NCBI RefSeq assembly: GCF_023343835.1
Contig: NC_064443.1
Coordinates: forward strand, 1,426,001 to 1,490,000
Origin: Lagopus muta
Taxonomy: Eukaryota; Chordata; Aves; Galliformes; Phasianidae
Reading direction: 5' to 3'
Length of the DNA stretch: 64,000 bases
Below the pieces are notes generated by a model that saw only the letters and a list, made by a program, of their open reading frames with translations, searched no databases and had not been told where the DNA came from. This document shows, piece after piece, positions 36,698 through 52,900 of this stretch; within the stretch, counting starts at the first letter, position 1; every line of letters starts with the position of its first letter. A program made the translations under genes and the position numbers.

Positions 36698-39600
36698 TGC
36701 ATGCCCTGACCTGTGTCAGCAGGTTTCACGGCAAGAACTTCTCAGTCAGTGGGTTTTAATGTTGCAGTTGCTTCTCACTTTCATACAAACTGACTCCAAA
36801 GCAAGGTCTGTCAACACGATGCAGTCAGTTGGAAGACTTGCAGTTCAGTTGCACTACAGACACACTGACCAATTATGCAAGAATGTCTTTTCATCCTATG
36901 TGAAAGCAGCATTGTTAAGGAGGAGTCACTGAGGTGATTGTATCTGACATTTCAGAGAAGATAGAGAAAACAACTGCAGTAACCTTTCCTTTATGGTTAC
37001 TGAATGATGCAGTGTAAGATGTTCTCTAAAAGGCATCCAAATCGAATAAGTTAGAGTGTGTTTTATTACTAAAACTGGCTTTTGCAGCATAATTCCTAGA
37101 GCAGAATAGTTTATGGCTACAAGCTGTAACTTGATGTTATTTTTTTAAGTACAAATGTTTACTTGCTACCAGGTACCTATGGAACTAATAGGTGGAACAA
37201 AGATTTTTTCCAAGATTCCTCAAATCTATTTGACTATTTTATATTTAAGTTATATTTTCATACGGTTGTATTTAAAGATTCTCTTTGTCAGAGAAAAGGG
37301 TGTTGTTCCCTTTTTTTGTGCAGAAAAGGTCAAAAGATTTGTAGTGAAAATCATTTTATCCTTGTGTCCTGGTTTCAGACAAAGGGGTTGCAAAGGGAAA
37401 AGCTCTCTGTCACTGCTGAAATCACCAAACATCACTAAAAATGCAGTCCTCAGCGTGATTTCGACCACGTGATTTGGGAATACCTTGGTTTGATAAGAGG
37501 TGTTGTTTGCATATTTGACAAATGTGCACTTTAGTGTGTAACAGAAATCTGTCGTGGTAGGTTACTTCTTTGTGGGATGAGTATCTATGGATGAATTTAT
37601 TTCCATTTCTAAAGTCTGTTGTATGAATCTCTCATGCAATGCAAGAGGGATGGAACCTTCCTGAGGCTTTTCCTTGCATAGCACCATCCAGGGCCTTGAT
37701 CTGATTGGAGGACTTGTGCTACAATATTGTGAATAATTCTGTCCCATGCTTATTTTTGTTGAAAAAGCATTGTTCTACGTCATCTGCTTAAAAAATTGGT
37801 TTCTTCTGTTTAATTTCCTGTCAGCCTGGTTATCCTCTTGTGTGTAAAAGAAGAGAGGTGTAGTACAGTCACTGCAGAACTTCTGCAGTTCTCAGCATAT
37901 GTCTTCTAGCAATTGACAACGTGTGCTGCTCTAAAACCCTGCAGACATTGTCAGGGACATCTTTTGCTTTGCCTACATTCTAAATGATTGCTTCTGACAG
38001 CTTTCCTTGCTGAGCTGAACCTTGTGCAGGACAAGGCGGTGTGTCAGAGGAGTGACAGCAGAGACTAATTGCAAGTCTGTTTTAGTGTTTGGACATCAGA
38101 AGTGTTCCAAGCCTTAAACCAAACAGTTTCATCAGAAAACTGCTCAGAACTTTGTAAGATTTTTTACATTTTTTATGAATTTACTAGGTCTTAAAATGAT
38201 GTATTATCCAGACCACCTCCATGTGGTTCTCGGGCCTTAGTAAATACTGAACTGTGCACTCCCTTCCTTCTCACTGTTCCAGCTTTCCTTTTTCCTGCTC
38301 GGCTGCTGAGGTGATCACAGCACTCTGAGATTCAGGGAGCACCTTGGCGTGACTCAAAGGGACATTGTACCAAACCTGACGTTTGCAAGTTTAGTTGAGC
38401 CACTGACCTCTGTTACTGTGCACTGAAATGTAATAACTGCAATAAGTTTAAATACTAGTGTTTCTTTGAGACTAAATCTAGAAGCTAATGACAATGGAAG
38501 CTCAATTGAGTTTTTCTGAAGTGGAGGATAGGGAAATGGGAAAACGTCCCTCATCAGGGTTGCCTCTGTTTCCGTTTTTTGTTTTGTTGTTTGTTGATTT
38601 CATTGACTTGCATCTTCTGATTGTTGTTGGTTGGGCAGGCTCATGTCTCCAGAAGCACAGTACTTCAAGGAATTCATTTGCATCAGCAGAGCAGCCTTGT
38701 GCAGCTCACTGTCATAAAGGGATGTGGGAGATGGGGCTGGCTCTCGTCGTAGATGTGTTTATATTTTCAGCATAGGCTTTGTTCAGTTTCAGCTGGTGAA
38801 ATAGAAGTGTGTCACACATGCTGCACACCACTGCACAGTCATTACTGTCCTCATCAACTGAGCAGCGTATACAAATTCAACTGTACAAGCTTTCATTTTA
38901 TCTTCCTTTTCCCTCCTCTAATTACTTAAGTTATTGAAATGATATCTATTTCTAGTCTCATGTTTAGTCTGTGAAATGTCAGTGTGAAATTATGGCCTTA
39001 ATCATGTAAAATGCTTGTTTTGAGCAGACCTCAAACTCACTGACCAAGTACAAAAGGATAATTAGCACTGCAGAGCAGTTTCTTGAGGGTGGTTTTAGTG
39101 AGGGCTACAGATGCCTAATTTTTCATGTCCTAAGTGCTTAAATGTCGCTTGGTTTGAGATTCCGATATGCCTAGCAAGAGGAAACAGTAAAGCACTGTGA
39201 GCCAAAGAGACAGAAGTCAAGCGCTGTGAGTAAGGCAGTAATGGAAGGAGGGGTGTGTTTTCAGAGGGAGAAAAACAGCTCTAACTTTCTCTGCTAAGAC
39301 AGGGTTCTTGTTCACAACCTTGGCCAAATCCCCAAGCCTGGTTTTCTGCTGGTCGTTTCACATTATCACGCGAGAAAGAAACACAAAATGTACAACTGGC
39401 AGTTCTCCTCTTTGGGAGATGAAAGTCAGAGTTGTAGTTGTAGGTATGAGATGGCGTGCTCCTGTCTGAAGAGCTCCTGTGCAGGGGGAGGATTTGCCCA
39501 GCGCTGCGCTGCATCGTGCTGCTCATTGGCTTGGACTGCAGGCCAGCTGCAGTGAGCATTTCATCGAGAGTTGATCCAACCATCATAATATCACATGATG

Positions 39601-40570
39601 GCAGCACTTGTGTTTGTCCTCAGATTGGCACTCTGAGTTCACTCCTGGTAAATGCAGTTCATGATAGCTCATAGTGAAGTTCAGTTCAGGCTGTGCTTGA
39701 AAACATGATTGTTTATTGAAAATAAGCTGTGTACTATATGCCAAAGTAAGAAAAGGGATTGTAACTTACCGAGAAAGTGGTATTGGTGGAGATGAGATTT
39801 ACCAATGTAGGTCAGCCTGGATGTAGTAACTGTTCCTGGTTGTGACCTGCGACACATCCGCACGGATTTGTAACGCCGGTGTTGTCTACTACTTGGTTTT
39901 CAATTTCTGGCTTTAACACATTCAGGTCCCCTTATCTTACTTTCAGTAGAACGCTGTATGTTCATGTTGCTCACTAAAATGTACTTTTAGCTTTTCTTCA
40001 GGGAAAACTCAGAAATTGAGTTGCAAATTAGAGCAATGCAAAGTGATCCCTGCCCGCAGGTGCCGGCTGTGGTGCCAGGGGAGCAAGGAGCGGCTCTGAG
40101 GGAGCCGAGCATCACAAGGGATCTCTGCCACTGTGCTTGACCGACCCACGTTTGCAACTTTGCTGTGCTTTTGCAGGAGAAAGCGGTAATGGAAGAGAAT
40201 AAATTCAGCCACATCAAGTCAAAGTAGGTCTTACAGCATCGGGGTGCAAACTTTTTGTGTATTTAAAGTTTCCAGTTCAATTACTGAAAATAACTACTAT
40301 AGTTTTACAAAGTAAAACTGCAGTATCTTTAAAAAAGGGACTCTTTTGTAGGTGTTTCTGTCTTTGCGTGAGTATCTGCCTCAAACTGAATGTTGGGTTT
40401 GTTTGTAAGTAAAGTCAGAGCAGAGCCTGCGTGAGCAAAACAAACAGCTGTATTCTGCTGCCCTCTGTCTGGACCACATTGTTAATCAGTAGTGTTACCT
40501 TAAACTTCTAAGGGTATCTTATGTAATTGCATTGTATAACAGTTTACAATAAAGTTGACTTATTACAGAT
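36698..40570 (+). other. STIMATE: STIMATE 3' untranslated region
   Basis: 3.9 kb without exons or CR1. AATAAA at 40548-40553 is followed by a GT-rich segment (TTGTACACTTGTTCTGTG), a typical cleavage context. The end near 40570 is inferred from that. Confidence 0.75.
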
Positions 40571-43170
40571 TTGTACACTTGTTCTGTGCTCATTCTTTGT
40601 AAAAGTGAGCCTGTCTCAATGTTCATAACCCTCTGTATTCACAAATGGAAGGTTAAGCCCTGTCTGTGCATCCTGAGAGGTGCAGAACGCAGACCCAAAG
40701 ACCTCTGGGATGCAGAGCTTGGTTAATGTGCTTTTCCACCCAGCTCATTGTCACAGCCCACCTTCTGTTCTTTGAACAAAGTCACACCTGTTGGTCATCG
40801 GGGCACAAAAATACGTAAACTGAGAAATGGCTGGGTTTACCTCCAGCATCCTGTCCCTGCAGGGGCAGTGATGTTTGCTGAGAAGCCTTGCAGTACTGCA
40901 GAACTCCCTGGTCTTACCTGTGAGCCAAGGACTGCATGGTGACATCTGCTTCCAGAGCCCAGCAGCCTCCTGTCACCACCTCAGGAGCAACGTCATCCTG
41001 CTCCCTTGGTAGCTGCTACACAAAGCAGAGTGAGATGGGGAGGGGGAAGCAGTGCTGGTTCTCTTCTGGCTGAAGAAGGCAATGCTCCTGCAGTCTGTGC
41101 AGTGCAGGGTTGTCTGTGGTTACTGAAGGGTTCTGCAGCAAGCACATGCATGTCTCTACACCCAGTAAAATGAGTGTAGCCCATGCTTGCTTCACAACCA
41201 CCACCCCTATTGTGGGGGCATAATGACGCTGTCTTACTCTTCAGGTGCCTTCTTCCCCAGTTGGAGCATCTGCCATCCATTTCCTAGAGCGCTGGTGGAG
41301 CAGGGAGTGCTAGCAAGAAGGAGAGCTGCAGCCCTGTGAAGCTGTGACGTGAACCAGAAAACTTCGACACCGTTGTGCTGAAACAGCAGGAATCGTGGTA
41401 CTGATGAGCTGCTGCTGCTGCTTCCACCACTTCTCTCTCAGTGGAAGCAGCTTGGTTCAGTTTGTTGGGCTGGGCCTGCACAGTGTCAATCCTTTGTTAC
41501 GCCTCTCTTGTGTTTGTGCATTACTTTCATTGCTTATCGCTTACTGTACCCAGGCAGCCCTGTCCCCATACTGCATCCTTACAGGGAACTCAAGGAGCCA
41601 TCTTCTGCCTGGCAGCCCACAAAGGGGTGTGCACGGGTTCCTGGAGGAGAAATCAAGTCTGCAGCGAGAGCTGTGACTTCTGGAGGGCCAGGTGTGCACA
41701 TTCACTACACTCACTGTGGTCATCGCCCTCTTTTCACCACCTCTTAGGAAAGGAGTTTTGCACACCTTGGTTACAGAGAAAGGAGGATAAGTTGCAATAA
41801 ACTGACTGGACTTTGATGCTCCTTGTATTCAGAAGTCCTCGGGACCTCGACCAGGTGAGTGAGGCTCATACTTGGAAAGGCAGCACAGGTTGGTTTAAGC
41901 TGAGCTTTCTTGTGAGGAAAAATTGGCCCCCACTCTGTAAGAAGAAATGGTTGTGATTTTGCTTCAGCTTTGGTTTAGAAAATGTGCCATTGAGTCAAAG
42001 AGAGAGGATCTGCCTGGGCTGGGACACACTGGAGAGCATCGGGCTGTGCTGCCTACGCTGATGGGAACCTCAGCTTTCTCCTGGGGAAAAAACAGTACTT
42101 TGCCTGGAGCGAGTGATTTTCCTTCCCACTGTTATCATAGCGTTATTGCACAGAAACCTTTCTTCCAGTTTACTAAAATGCAGCTTCCAAACACAAATTC
42201 AGCATAAGGAAAGGTTGGGTGTGTGACATCCATAGTGCTGCCTAACAATCCAGCCATTGCTCCACAGTTGCAAGGAGGAAGGTGCATTGGGCAGAGCTGC
42301 ATGGGCAGAGCTGCAGTGGCAATCAGTGGGTGCATGGAGACGTGGGGAGGCTGGGGAGGTTTGTACTGCCGTCCTGTTCCTGGTAGGCACTGCTGGGAGG
42401 AGCGCCTGGCCTGCCTCTCCAAAGCTGGCTCCGGCCCTGGTGCTTGCTACTTGTGGGTTGTGGTCACAGAAGCCAATTTTTTGTGTGATGCAAAGAATTA
42501 ATGAAAAAAAAAAATTACAAAAATCAGGAGACAACTTCCCTGGCCTAAAGGTCTCTTTCTTTCTATTTGGTTAAAAAATCATTTAGGAAATGAATCTGAG
42601 AAGCTTTGGAGAAAGTTTTGTATTAGTGAGAGAGAAGAGCACTGAACCCATCCCTGTGCACACCATGGGGAGCTGCTGAGCACTGCTGGAAGCAGGGAGG
42701 GGTTTTGTTCTCCGGTGTGTGAGAGCTGCTGTCAGAGCAAGCTCAGCAGCACTCCCCGTCAGGGTAAAGCTGAATCTGACCTCACAAACTGCAAAACTGA
42801 GTTTTTTTACCCCCAAACAATCACAACCATTTCTTCCTATGGAGCGGGGTCCACTGCTTCCCATGCAAGAGAGATTCAGGGCATCGTGTTATGCTTTTGA
42901 TGCTAGGTTTACATAAATTTCACAGCTTATTCCCCTGTGCAGGAAAAGAACGGCTGGCCTCCCTTCCCATCGAGAGAATTCAAAGTTTGTGTCTGTAACC
43001 AAGTCTTGCCTTTTAAAGTTCATTTAGTCAGATCCCGGCGGCCCCCCTGCAGGGCAGCCCCCCTCCCACCCCAGCTGTCCGCTCCCATCACAGCCGCGCT
43101 GCGAGCCCTGCAGTCACCGCCAGGAATAACCCCGCGCGGCCTGAATCATCCGGGCACTGCTTTGGGAAGG
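40571..43170. other. STIMATE-MUSTN1 intergenic region
   Basis: 2.6 kb with no CR1 and no supported exon. An AATAAA at 41796-41801 on the plus strand could end a noncoding transcript, but nothing else supports one. Confidence 0.7.
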
Positions 43171-43209
43171 TGACCCCACCCCTGACCTCACGCTGGATGC
43201 TTTATATAA
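43142..43209 (+). promoter_or_regulatory. MUSTN1: MUSTN1 core promoter with TATA box
   Basis: TATATAA at 43203-43209 lies about 85 bp before the ATG, in a spacing that puts the start near 43230-43240. Upstream are TGAATCA (43142-43148, one mismatch from an AP-1 site), a CAGCTG E-box at 43072-43077 and TGACCT/TGACCC half-sites near 43171-43190. AP-1 control is known for mammalian Mustn1; here it is only suggested. Confidence 0.7.
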
Positions 43210-43292
43210 GTCTGGGAGAACAACGTGTTTTGCACGGCGCTGCATTTAAGCACAGCTGGGCGGCAGGGATCGGAGCCGCGGGAGCTGCAGTT

Positions 43293-46261
<2,969 letters not shown>

Positions 46262-46500
46262 GAGCTGAGCTGCACAACCTCACCAGGATGATTGTTGTGA
46301 CATTATTCCACATTTCTACCCCTTGCACTAAGCTCACCATAGCCATGGGTACCCAATTTCTACCTTAAGTCATTAAAAAGGGGGTGGGTCAATATCAAAG
46401 CGTGCAACTTCCATTTTAGTTTTTATTACGGGCGTTCTTTCTATGTGTTGAATGGTGTTTGCTACAATGGTTTAGTAAATAAAATGATTGTTGGACACGG
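46262..46500 (+). terminator. MUSTN1: MUSTN1 3' UTR and polyadenylation signal
   Basis: AATAAA at 46478-46483 after GTAAATAAAATG gives a short 3' UTR of about 240 nt. Confidence 0.85.
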
Positions 46501-46884
46501 TCTGGCACAGAGTGGTGACTGCTTTTAACTCAGGCATACGCTGATCTTGTGGGTATTTTGGCATCACAGCTACGTCGTGACTGCTGAGCGCAATGAATAA
46601 ATACGCTGACAACACCATTGTAGCATCTGTGAGGTTTCTTCACGGTACTTGCCTCTAAAATATCAGTGAAGTACCCATAGATGCATGCATTTCTGCAGGT
46701 CATTTGTGTTCATTTCGGATAAAGAATGTCATTGCCTGCCATGCAATTGAGAAAGCTGCTCTGACAGTATTTTATCCCATTTTATGATGTTGATATACAG
46801 TGTCAAAGACAGATGTTGGTGGGATGGCAGTGGACAGGCAACCCTCCTGCTGGTATTCCATTACATGTTCTTGCTGTGTGACAG

Positions 46885-46946
46885 ATGGCAGCAGAGGGGC
46901 AGCCTGACACAGTGGCATCTGACATGCAAATGCATATGGAGCAAAG
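46885..46946 (+). CDS. Novel gene, exon 1 (coding)
   Basis: ATG at 46885, 20 codons plus AG, donor GTGAGG. G at +4 of the start codon. It follows the MUSTN1 polyadenylation signal by only 400 bp, so the promoter must be compact or shared. CAG immediately before the ATG could instead be an acceptor from a noncoding first exon. Confidence 0.45.
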
Positions 46947-49900
46947 GTGAGGAACTGAACCCCTCTGTGCAGAAAAAATGTCACCCACTGACATTTGTTG
47001 ACATTTGCTGAGTGTTTATAGAGACCAAACAGTGGCTATGAGCACAGTGAGGTGGGTGGTGCATTTCAGCAGTGATAACAGCAATGGGAAAGACAAGCCA
47101 CGTTGTAGCTGAGAATTTGCTCTACCTAATAGTGTTACTGTGCTCTTCATATCTGCTGTGGTTTCCATAGAAATAAATTTGAGGTCTTAGTTTCGAAGTG
47201 ACATACATATAATCATAGGATCATAGACTGGCTTAGGTTGAAGGGATCTTAAAGCCTGCCCCGCTCCAATCCCTGCTGTGGGCTGGCTGCTCTCCTCCCC
47301 TTCCCCTCCCACCCCTGCTCAGGCTGCCCAGTGCTGCTCCAGGGATGGGTACCACAGCTTTGGGCAGCTGTGCCAGGGCATCACCACCTTCTGAATGAAG
47401 AATTCCTTCCTAATATCTGACCTGAGACTCCCCTCTTTCAGTTTAGAAACAATCCCCTTTCTCCTATCAATGTCAGACTGTGTAGAAAGTCATTCTCCCT
47501 CCTGTGTATTAGCTCCCCTCGAGCACTGGAGGGCTGCAAATGGGTCTTCCTGGAGTCTTCTCCGTGCTGAACACCCCCAGCTCCCTCAGCCTGTCTTCAT
47601 AGGAGAGATGCTCCAGCCCTCTTATCTTCATGGACCTGCTCCAACAGCTCCATGTCCTTCTGAGGTCCCAGTACTCCACATAGGGCCTTGCATGGACAGA
47701 GTTGAGGGATCACCTCCCTTGCCCTGCTGGCCACCCTCCTTCTGAGAAATGCAGTTGGCCTTCTGGGCTGCAGGCATGCACTGCTGGCTCATGCCCAGCT
47801 TTTCATCCACCAGGACCCTCAAGTCCTTCTCTGCAGTGCTGCTCTCAAGGAGTTCTTCCATTCTGTACACAAATTTGAGATTGCTCCAAACCTAGTGCAA
47901 CACCTTGCACTTTGCATTCATTGAACCTCATTAGGTTCTCATGTGCTCACTTCCCAAGTCTGTCCAGCCCCCACTAGATGGCATCTCTTCTTTCTATCAT
48001 GTCAGCTGCACCACTCATCTTGGTGTCATCAACAAACTTGCTGAGGGTGCATTCAGTGGTGAAGCAGAAGAAACAGCCTTTGGAAGTGGGGTTCTTCCTG
48101 CTGTCTGTTTACCATGATGCTTAAAAAACACAATTATTTCCCCACAATATATCTGAAATGCTTTGGAAAAGAGGAAGACATAGCAACTGTTCACATGGGG
48201 GAATATTCCTGAAATAATCATGCACGTTCTCTCTGGATAGGAAACTACCCAAATGCCAGGTGAGTGACCATGTGTCTTAGGAGTCACATTAGTATAATGT
48301 TGTCCATAATTATTCACATATGAAAATATGGAGATGTGACAAAATTCATTGTTCCGGGGCTACAGCTCAATCCCAGACCAACAAAAACTTCTTGAGAACT
48401 GTTTCATGGCCCTCTTGGATGAAGGCTTCGTTTTAATACAGGAGATGAAAACAGCCATCCCACCCGATTTACAGGTAAGTTCTGGTGCAGAGCTCTCCCA
48501 GAGCTGAGCTGCTGTGCAAACAGCCCTACTGGATGCACAGGGTCAAGGCAACTGTGCAGGACTCATGGCTGGAGGCATCAGAGCTGTGTTAGGGCTGGGT
48601 AAGGCCAGATGTGCACCCGCATACAGCTGTTGCTGCACTGATTTTTGAGTGGTTTATGGCTTCCTTGTACACTGAGATATGATGCACACAGGCTTAGCAC
48701 CTCTCTAGGTAGCCCAGGCAAAGTCTGTTCTCATTTTATCACTACAGATCAAACAATTGGTACAGCTGTTGGGCAAGTGAGGCTCGGGTCTGCTGGAGAG
48801 GCAGCAAGAAGGATGCTTCAAGAGGACCTCTCGGTATATCTCATGGGCTGGTGGGCAGGGAGGTGCAAAAGTTGAAAAAGACACCAGCTATACAATCTCA
48901 TGTGGATGTTGCGTGTCTCAGCAGCCTCCAAAGGTCTCAAAGTGCTTGAGGTGATGTCAGTTATTGCTTTTATTTTTTTACCTTTTTGTTTCCCCAGATT
49001 GTTACAGTGGGGCAAGGCAGAGATCCCTGCAGCCAAGAAGGCAGCTTGTTGCACAGACCTGCTCAGCTGCCTTTGGGATTTCCTGTGCCCCGGTGGAATC
49101 TCAATTCCAACAGAAAACATAAGCATTTCTTAGTTCACGCATTATGAAACATTAAAACACTGATGTTAAACAGCAAAGATCTGTTCAAATAAAGAAACTT
49201 TAACCAAGTCCAAGCTTTACGTATGTTTAACAGGTAAACATGAAGTTTCCATCTCTCTCCAAAGTCTAGGTAACGTTCCCAAGCACAAGTCACTCATTAA
49301 CTGATTAAGATTAATTGAGTTTTCTTTGAAAATCTGGCCATTTTAAAACGCAGAGGAGAAATGTCTTTTCAGTATCTGAAGGGGAGCTGTAGGAAAGAAG
49401 GGGGCAGACACTACAGCAGGGTCCATTGTGACTGGACAAGAGGAAATAGCTTCAAGCTTAAAGAGGGAAGATTCAGGTTGGATATGAGGAAGAAGTGTTT
49501 GAAAATGAGAGTAGTGAGGCAGTAGCACATGCTCCATCCCTGGATGGTGCTCCATCCCTGCTGACAGCCAAGGTCAGGCTGGAGGGGCTCAGAGCACTGA
49601 TGGCGCTGTGGTGTCCCTGCTCAGCACAGGGGAGTGGGACCAGTCATAGAACCACAGAATCATAGAATGGGGCAGGACCATATTGGAAAGGACCTCAACG
49701 TGTGTAATGTGAGCAAAACGCAGGAAAGCTGGGGAGCGACTTTTTATGTGGGCATGTAGCTACAGGATGAGGGGAAACAGTTCTTGAGTTGGCGCCTGAT
49801 GGTACTTAGGCCGTGAAGCATGAAGACCACAGCCACTGCCTTTCTCTCATCTCTATGGGAAGCCAGGTGGAGATGGGAGTGAGGGGGAGCAGGGCCCTGT

Positions 49901-52900
49901 AGCACAGCAATGGGGGGAGAGCTTTTTCCTGCCCTCTGATCGTCTTCATGGTTCTTCTCTGGACTCGTTCCAAGAGCTCTGTGTCTTTCTTGTGCTGCGG
50001 GCCTGAGGTCTGGGCACAGCACTGCAGATGGGGCCTCCCAACAGCTGAGTAGGCAGGGACAGGCACCTCCCTCTCCCTGCTCCAGAGAGCAGTGCCCAGC
50101 TATGTCTACCTGCTCCTGAGGGGCACTTGCAGCACTGTCAGCCATTGGCTCCTCCTAGAGAAGCTGTTGGAGTTTGGAGTGCAGGAGCAGGTGGTGGGAT
50201 GCTCTGAGAAGTGCTGAACGGTCACAGTCAGCAGGTGATGATGTCAGGAGACCACGCCGCCCGTTGCCATGGGTTCTTGGAACACAACACACGCAGTAAC
50301 GGTTCAGGCCTGCTGGCCGTTGGGAGTTGTGCCGGTAGACGGGAAGGATGCCTGTGCTTCAGCTCCCCACCAAGAGAAAAGCACCAAAGTCCCATCTGAA
50401 CTGGGAGCCTCCTGCAAAACGTCAGAGGCTGGATGAGGTGATGAGGCTGAGGCGGAAGAGGAAGCTGAGCCAACAGCATGGGAAACGTGTGTGGCAGCCC
50501 CCAGCCAAACATCCAAGGATGGATGAAAACATAAGGCTGGTGAGGAAGAGAAAATTAAGCCAAACAGATGACATCCTTGTTTGGCAACCTCCAGCAAAAT
50601 GTCAGAGGCTGGAGGAAACTATGAGGATGAGGAGGAAGAGGAAAGCAATGGAAGAAGATGATGACATCAAGATGCAACCTCCTGCAAAAAGGCCAAGGCT
50701 GAATTGAAGAACGAGGCTCACAGGAAGAGAAAATGAGACCCAGGACTGAACATCTGGAAGGGGAATCTTTGCACAGGGCCCATGTTGCTGCACATATATA
50801 GGTTATAGCACATACAGGGAGATGTAATATATTTGAGAGAGATATAGAGAGAGATATATATATTTGTACTTAATATAAGTTAATAATATATGTCAATAAA
50901 CCTGAATATGTTATATTGGAACTGAAGTTGTGTGATCTTCTGTTGATGGGAGAATTTGTCTGTTGTGAACAGGCCCATGAAGCCAATTTGCAAAAGCAAA
51001 GTGTTTGAAAGAAGTGTTTGAAAATGAGAGTAGTGAGGCAGTAGCACATGCTCTATCCCTGAATGGTGCTGCATCCCTGCTGACAGCCAAGGTCAGGCTG
51101 GAGGGGCTCAGAGCACTGATGGTGCTGTGGTGTCCCTGCTCAGCACAGGGGAGTGGGACTAGTCATAGAACCACAGAATCATAGAATGGGTTGGAAAGGA
51201 CCTGAACGTGTGTAATGTGAGCAAAATGCAGGAAAACTGGGGAGGGACTTTTATGTGGGCATGTAGCTACAGGATGAGGGGAAACAGTTTTAAAGTGGAA
51301 GATGGTTGATTTAGACAAGGTATTAGGAAAAAATCTTTACTGTGAGGGTGGTGAGACACTGGCACAGGTTGCCCAGCAAGGCTGTGGGTGCTCCCTCCCT
51401 GGAAGAACTCTAGGCCAGGCTGGATGGGGCTGTGAGCAACCTGGGCTACGGGAGGTGTCCCTGCCTGCAGCAGGGGGTTGGAACTACGTGATCTTAGAGG
51501 TCCCTTCCAACCCAAACTTTCTGTGATTCTTTGGTATACAGATGCATAAACTGGAGGAGGTGATGACAATAAGGAAACCTCCCCAGAAATTGGTGGTGTG
51601 GATGTCGTGAAATGGAAGAGGCACTGTGGGTTTAATGAATCAGAAACTGTAATTTGAAGATGTTTGTTTTTTTTAAATTCTGTGATTGCTTCTTGGTGGT
51701 CATCTGGGGGTCGAGGGAGGAAGGCTTTCAGTCTTCATTGCTTCTAAACTTTCCTCCCTGGTCTCAGGAGCATGCTTAGTCCCAGTGCTTCTGGGTTGGT
51801 ATTTCTGTTAGGCTCACCCATCCTTTTTTAGCTTCTTCCTTCCTTATCTTTGAAGTTCAGTTGTAGACAGTCCACTCGGCTCCTGGAGATGCTGATGTGT
51901 GCCATATTGAAGGCCCTGACTCCATCCTAAAGTGAGCAGTGAGCAGCTGCTCATGAGAACATCTGTGTGTGTGCAGGTCCGTGGTGGGGTCTGTAGCTGG
52001 GAGTTGCTGTGGAGCTGCCTCTGTGCATGCGGTCAGATCCTCAGGTCCTGTTTGAGCATGGAGCAGTGCAGGGTGGGCCGTGCACTTTCCTTGTGCTTTG
52101 CTCGGTGCCTCGATTGGGTGCAGACAAGTTCGTTGGCAGAGACTGCCATGGCCTGGTTTTGTGTCCATCTGCAAGACAGAAGAGCAACAAAAAAGCCGGT
52201 GCTGCCTGTGCTGCCCTCCCCTGCAGCCCCTGCTCAGCAGCTGCAGAGCTGAGTGTAGGCCCACCAGCGTTGTGCTCTTGGAGCATGGCTGTGCCAGCTG
52301 CAGGGTGGTGCCTGGAGCTGCTGGCTGCCCCTGCTGATGTGGCCGTGAGGTGGTAGGGCCAGTGCTGCCTGGGATGGGGCTGCTGCCTTCCACCATCCAT
52401 ATAATAAAGAAAGCAATTAATTGTTCTTGAGTTGGCGCCTGATGGTACTTAGGCCGTGAAGCATGAAGACCACAGCCACTGCCTTTCTCTCATCTCTATG
52501 GGAAGCCAGGTGGAGATGGGAGTGAGGGGGAGCAGGGCCCTGTAGCACAGCAATGGGGGGAGAGCTTTTTCCTGCCCTCTGATCGTCTTCATGGTTCTTC
52601 TCTGGACTCGTTCCAAGAGCTCTGTGTCTTTCTTGTGCTGCGGGCCTGAGGTCTGGGCACAGCACTGCAGATGGGGCCTCCCAACAGCTGAGTAGGCAGG
52701 GACAGGCACCTCCCTCTCCCTGCTCCAGAGAGCAGTGCCCAGCTATGTCTACCTGCTCCTGAGGGGCACCTGCAGCACTGTCAGCCATTGGCTCCTCCTA
52801 GAGAAGCTGTTGGAGTTTGGAGTGCAGGAGCAGGTGGTGGGATGCTCTGAGAAGTGCTGAACGGTCACAGTCAGCAGGTGATGATGTCAGGAGACCACGC

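Larger units (their letters stand above)
49781..52423 (+). repeat. Tandem unit 1 (2643 bp)
   Basis: Direct repeat whose start TTCTTGAGTTGGCGCCTGAT recurs at 52424 and 55071. In order: minus CR1 fragment, CRE/RFX/MYB-like flank, 119-codon ORF, AATAAA, start of a host-gene exon copy, CR1 fragments (51010-51290, and plus 3' end 51270-51536), a degenerate repeat remnant, and about 800 bp of unidentified sequence ending in AATAAA at 52403-52408. Confidence 0.95.

Noticed and set aside
49744..50145. 133-, 123- and 112-codon minus ORFs at the start of each tandem unit
   Set aside because: They run through minus-oriented CR1 remnants. Similarity between units reflects recent duplication, and lengths differ between copies.
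51932..52252. 106-codon plus ORF in the end segment of unit 1
   Set aside because: In unit 2 only an 82-codon shortened frame remains and alternative frames are equally open. No evidence of coding.
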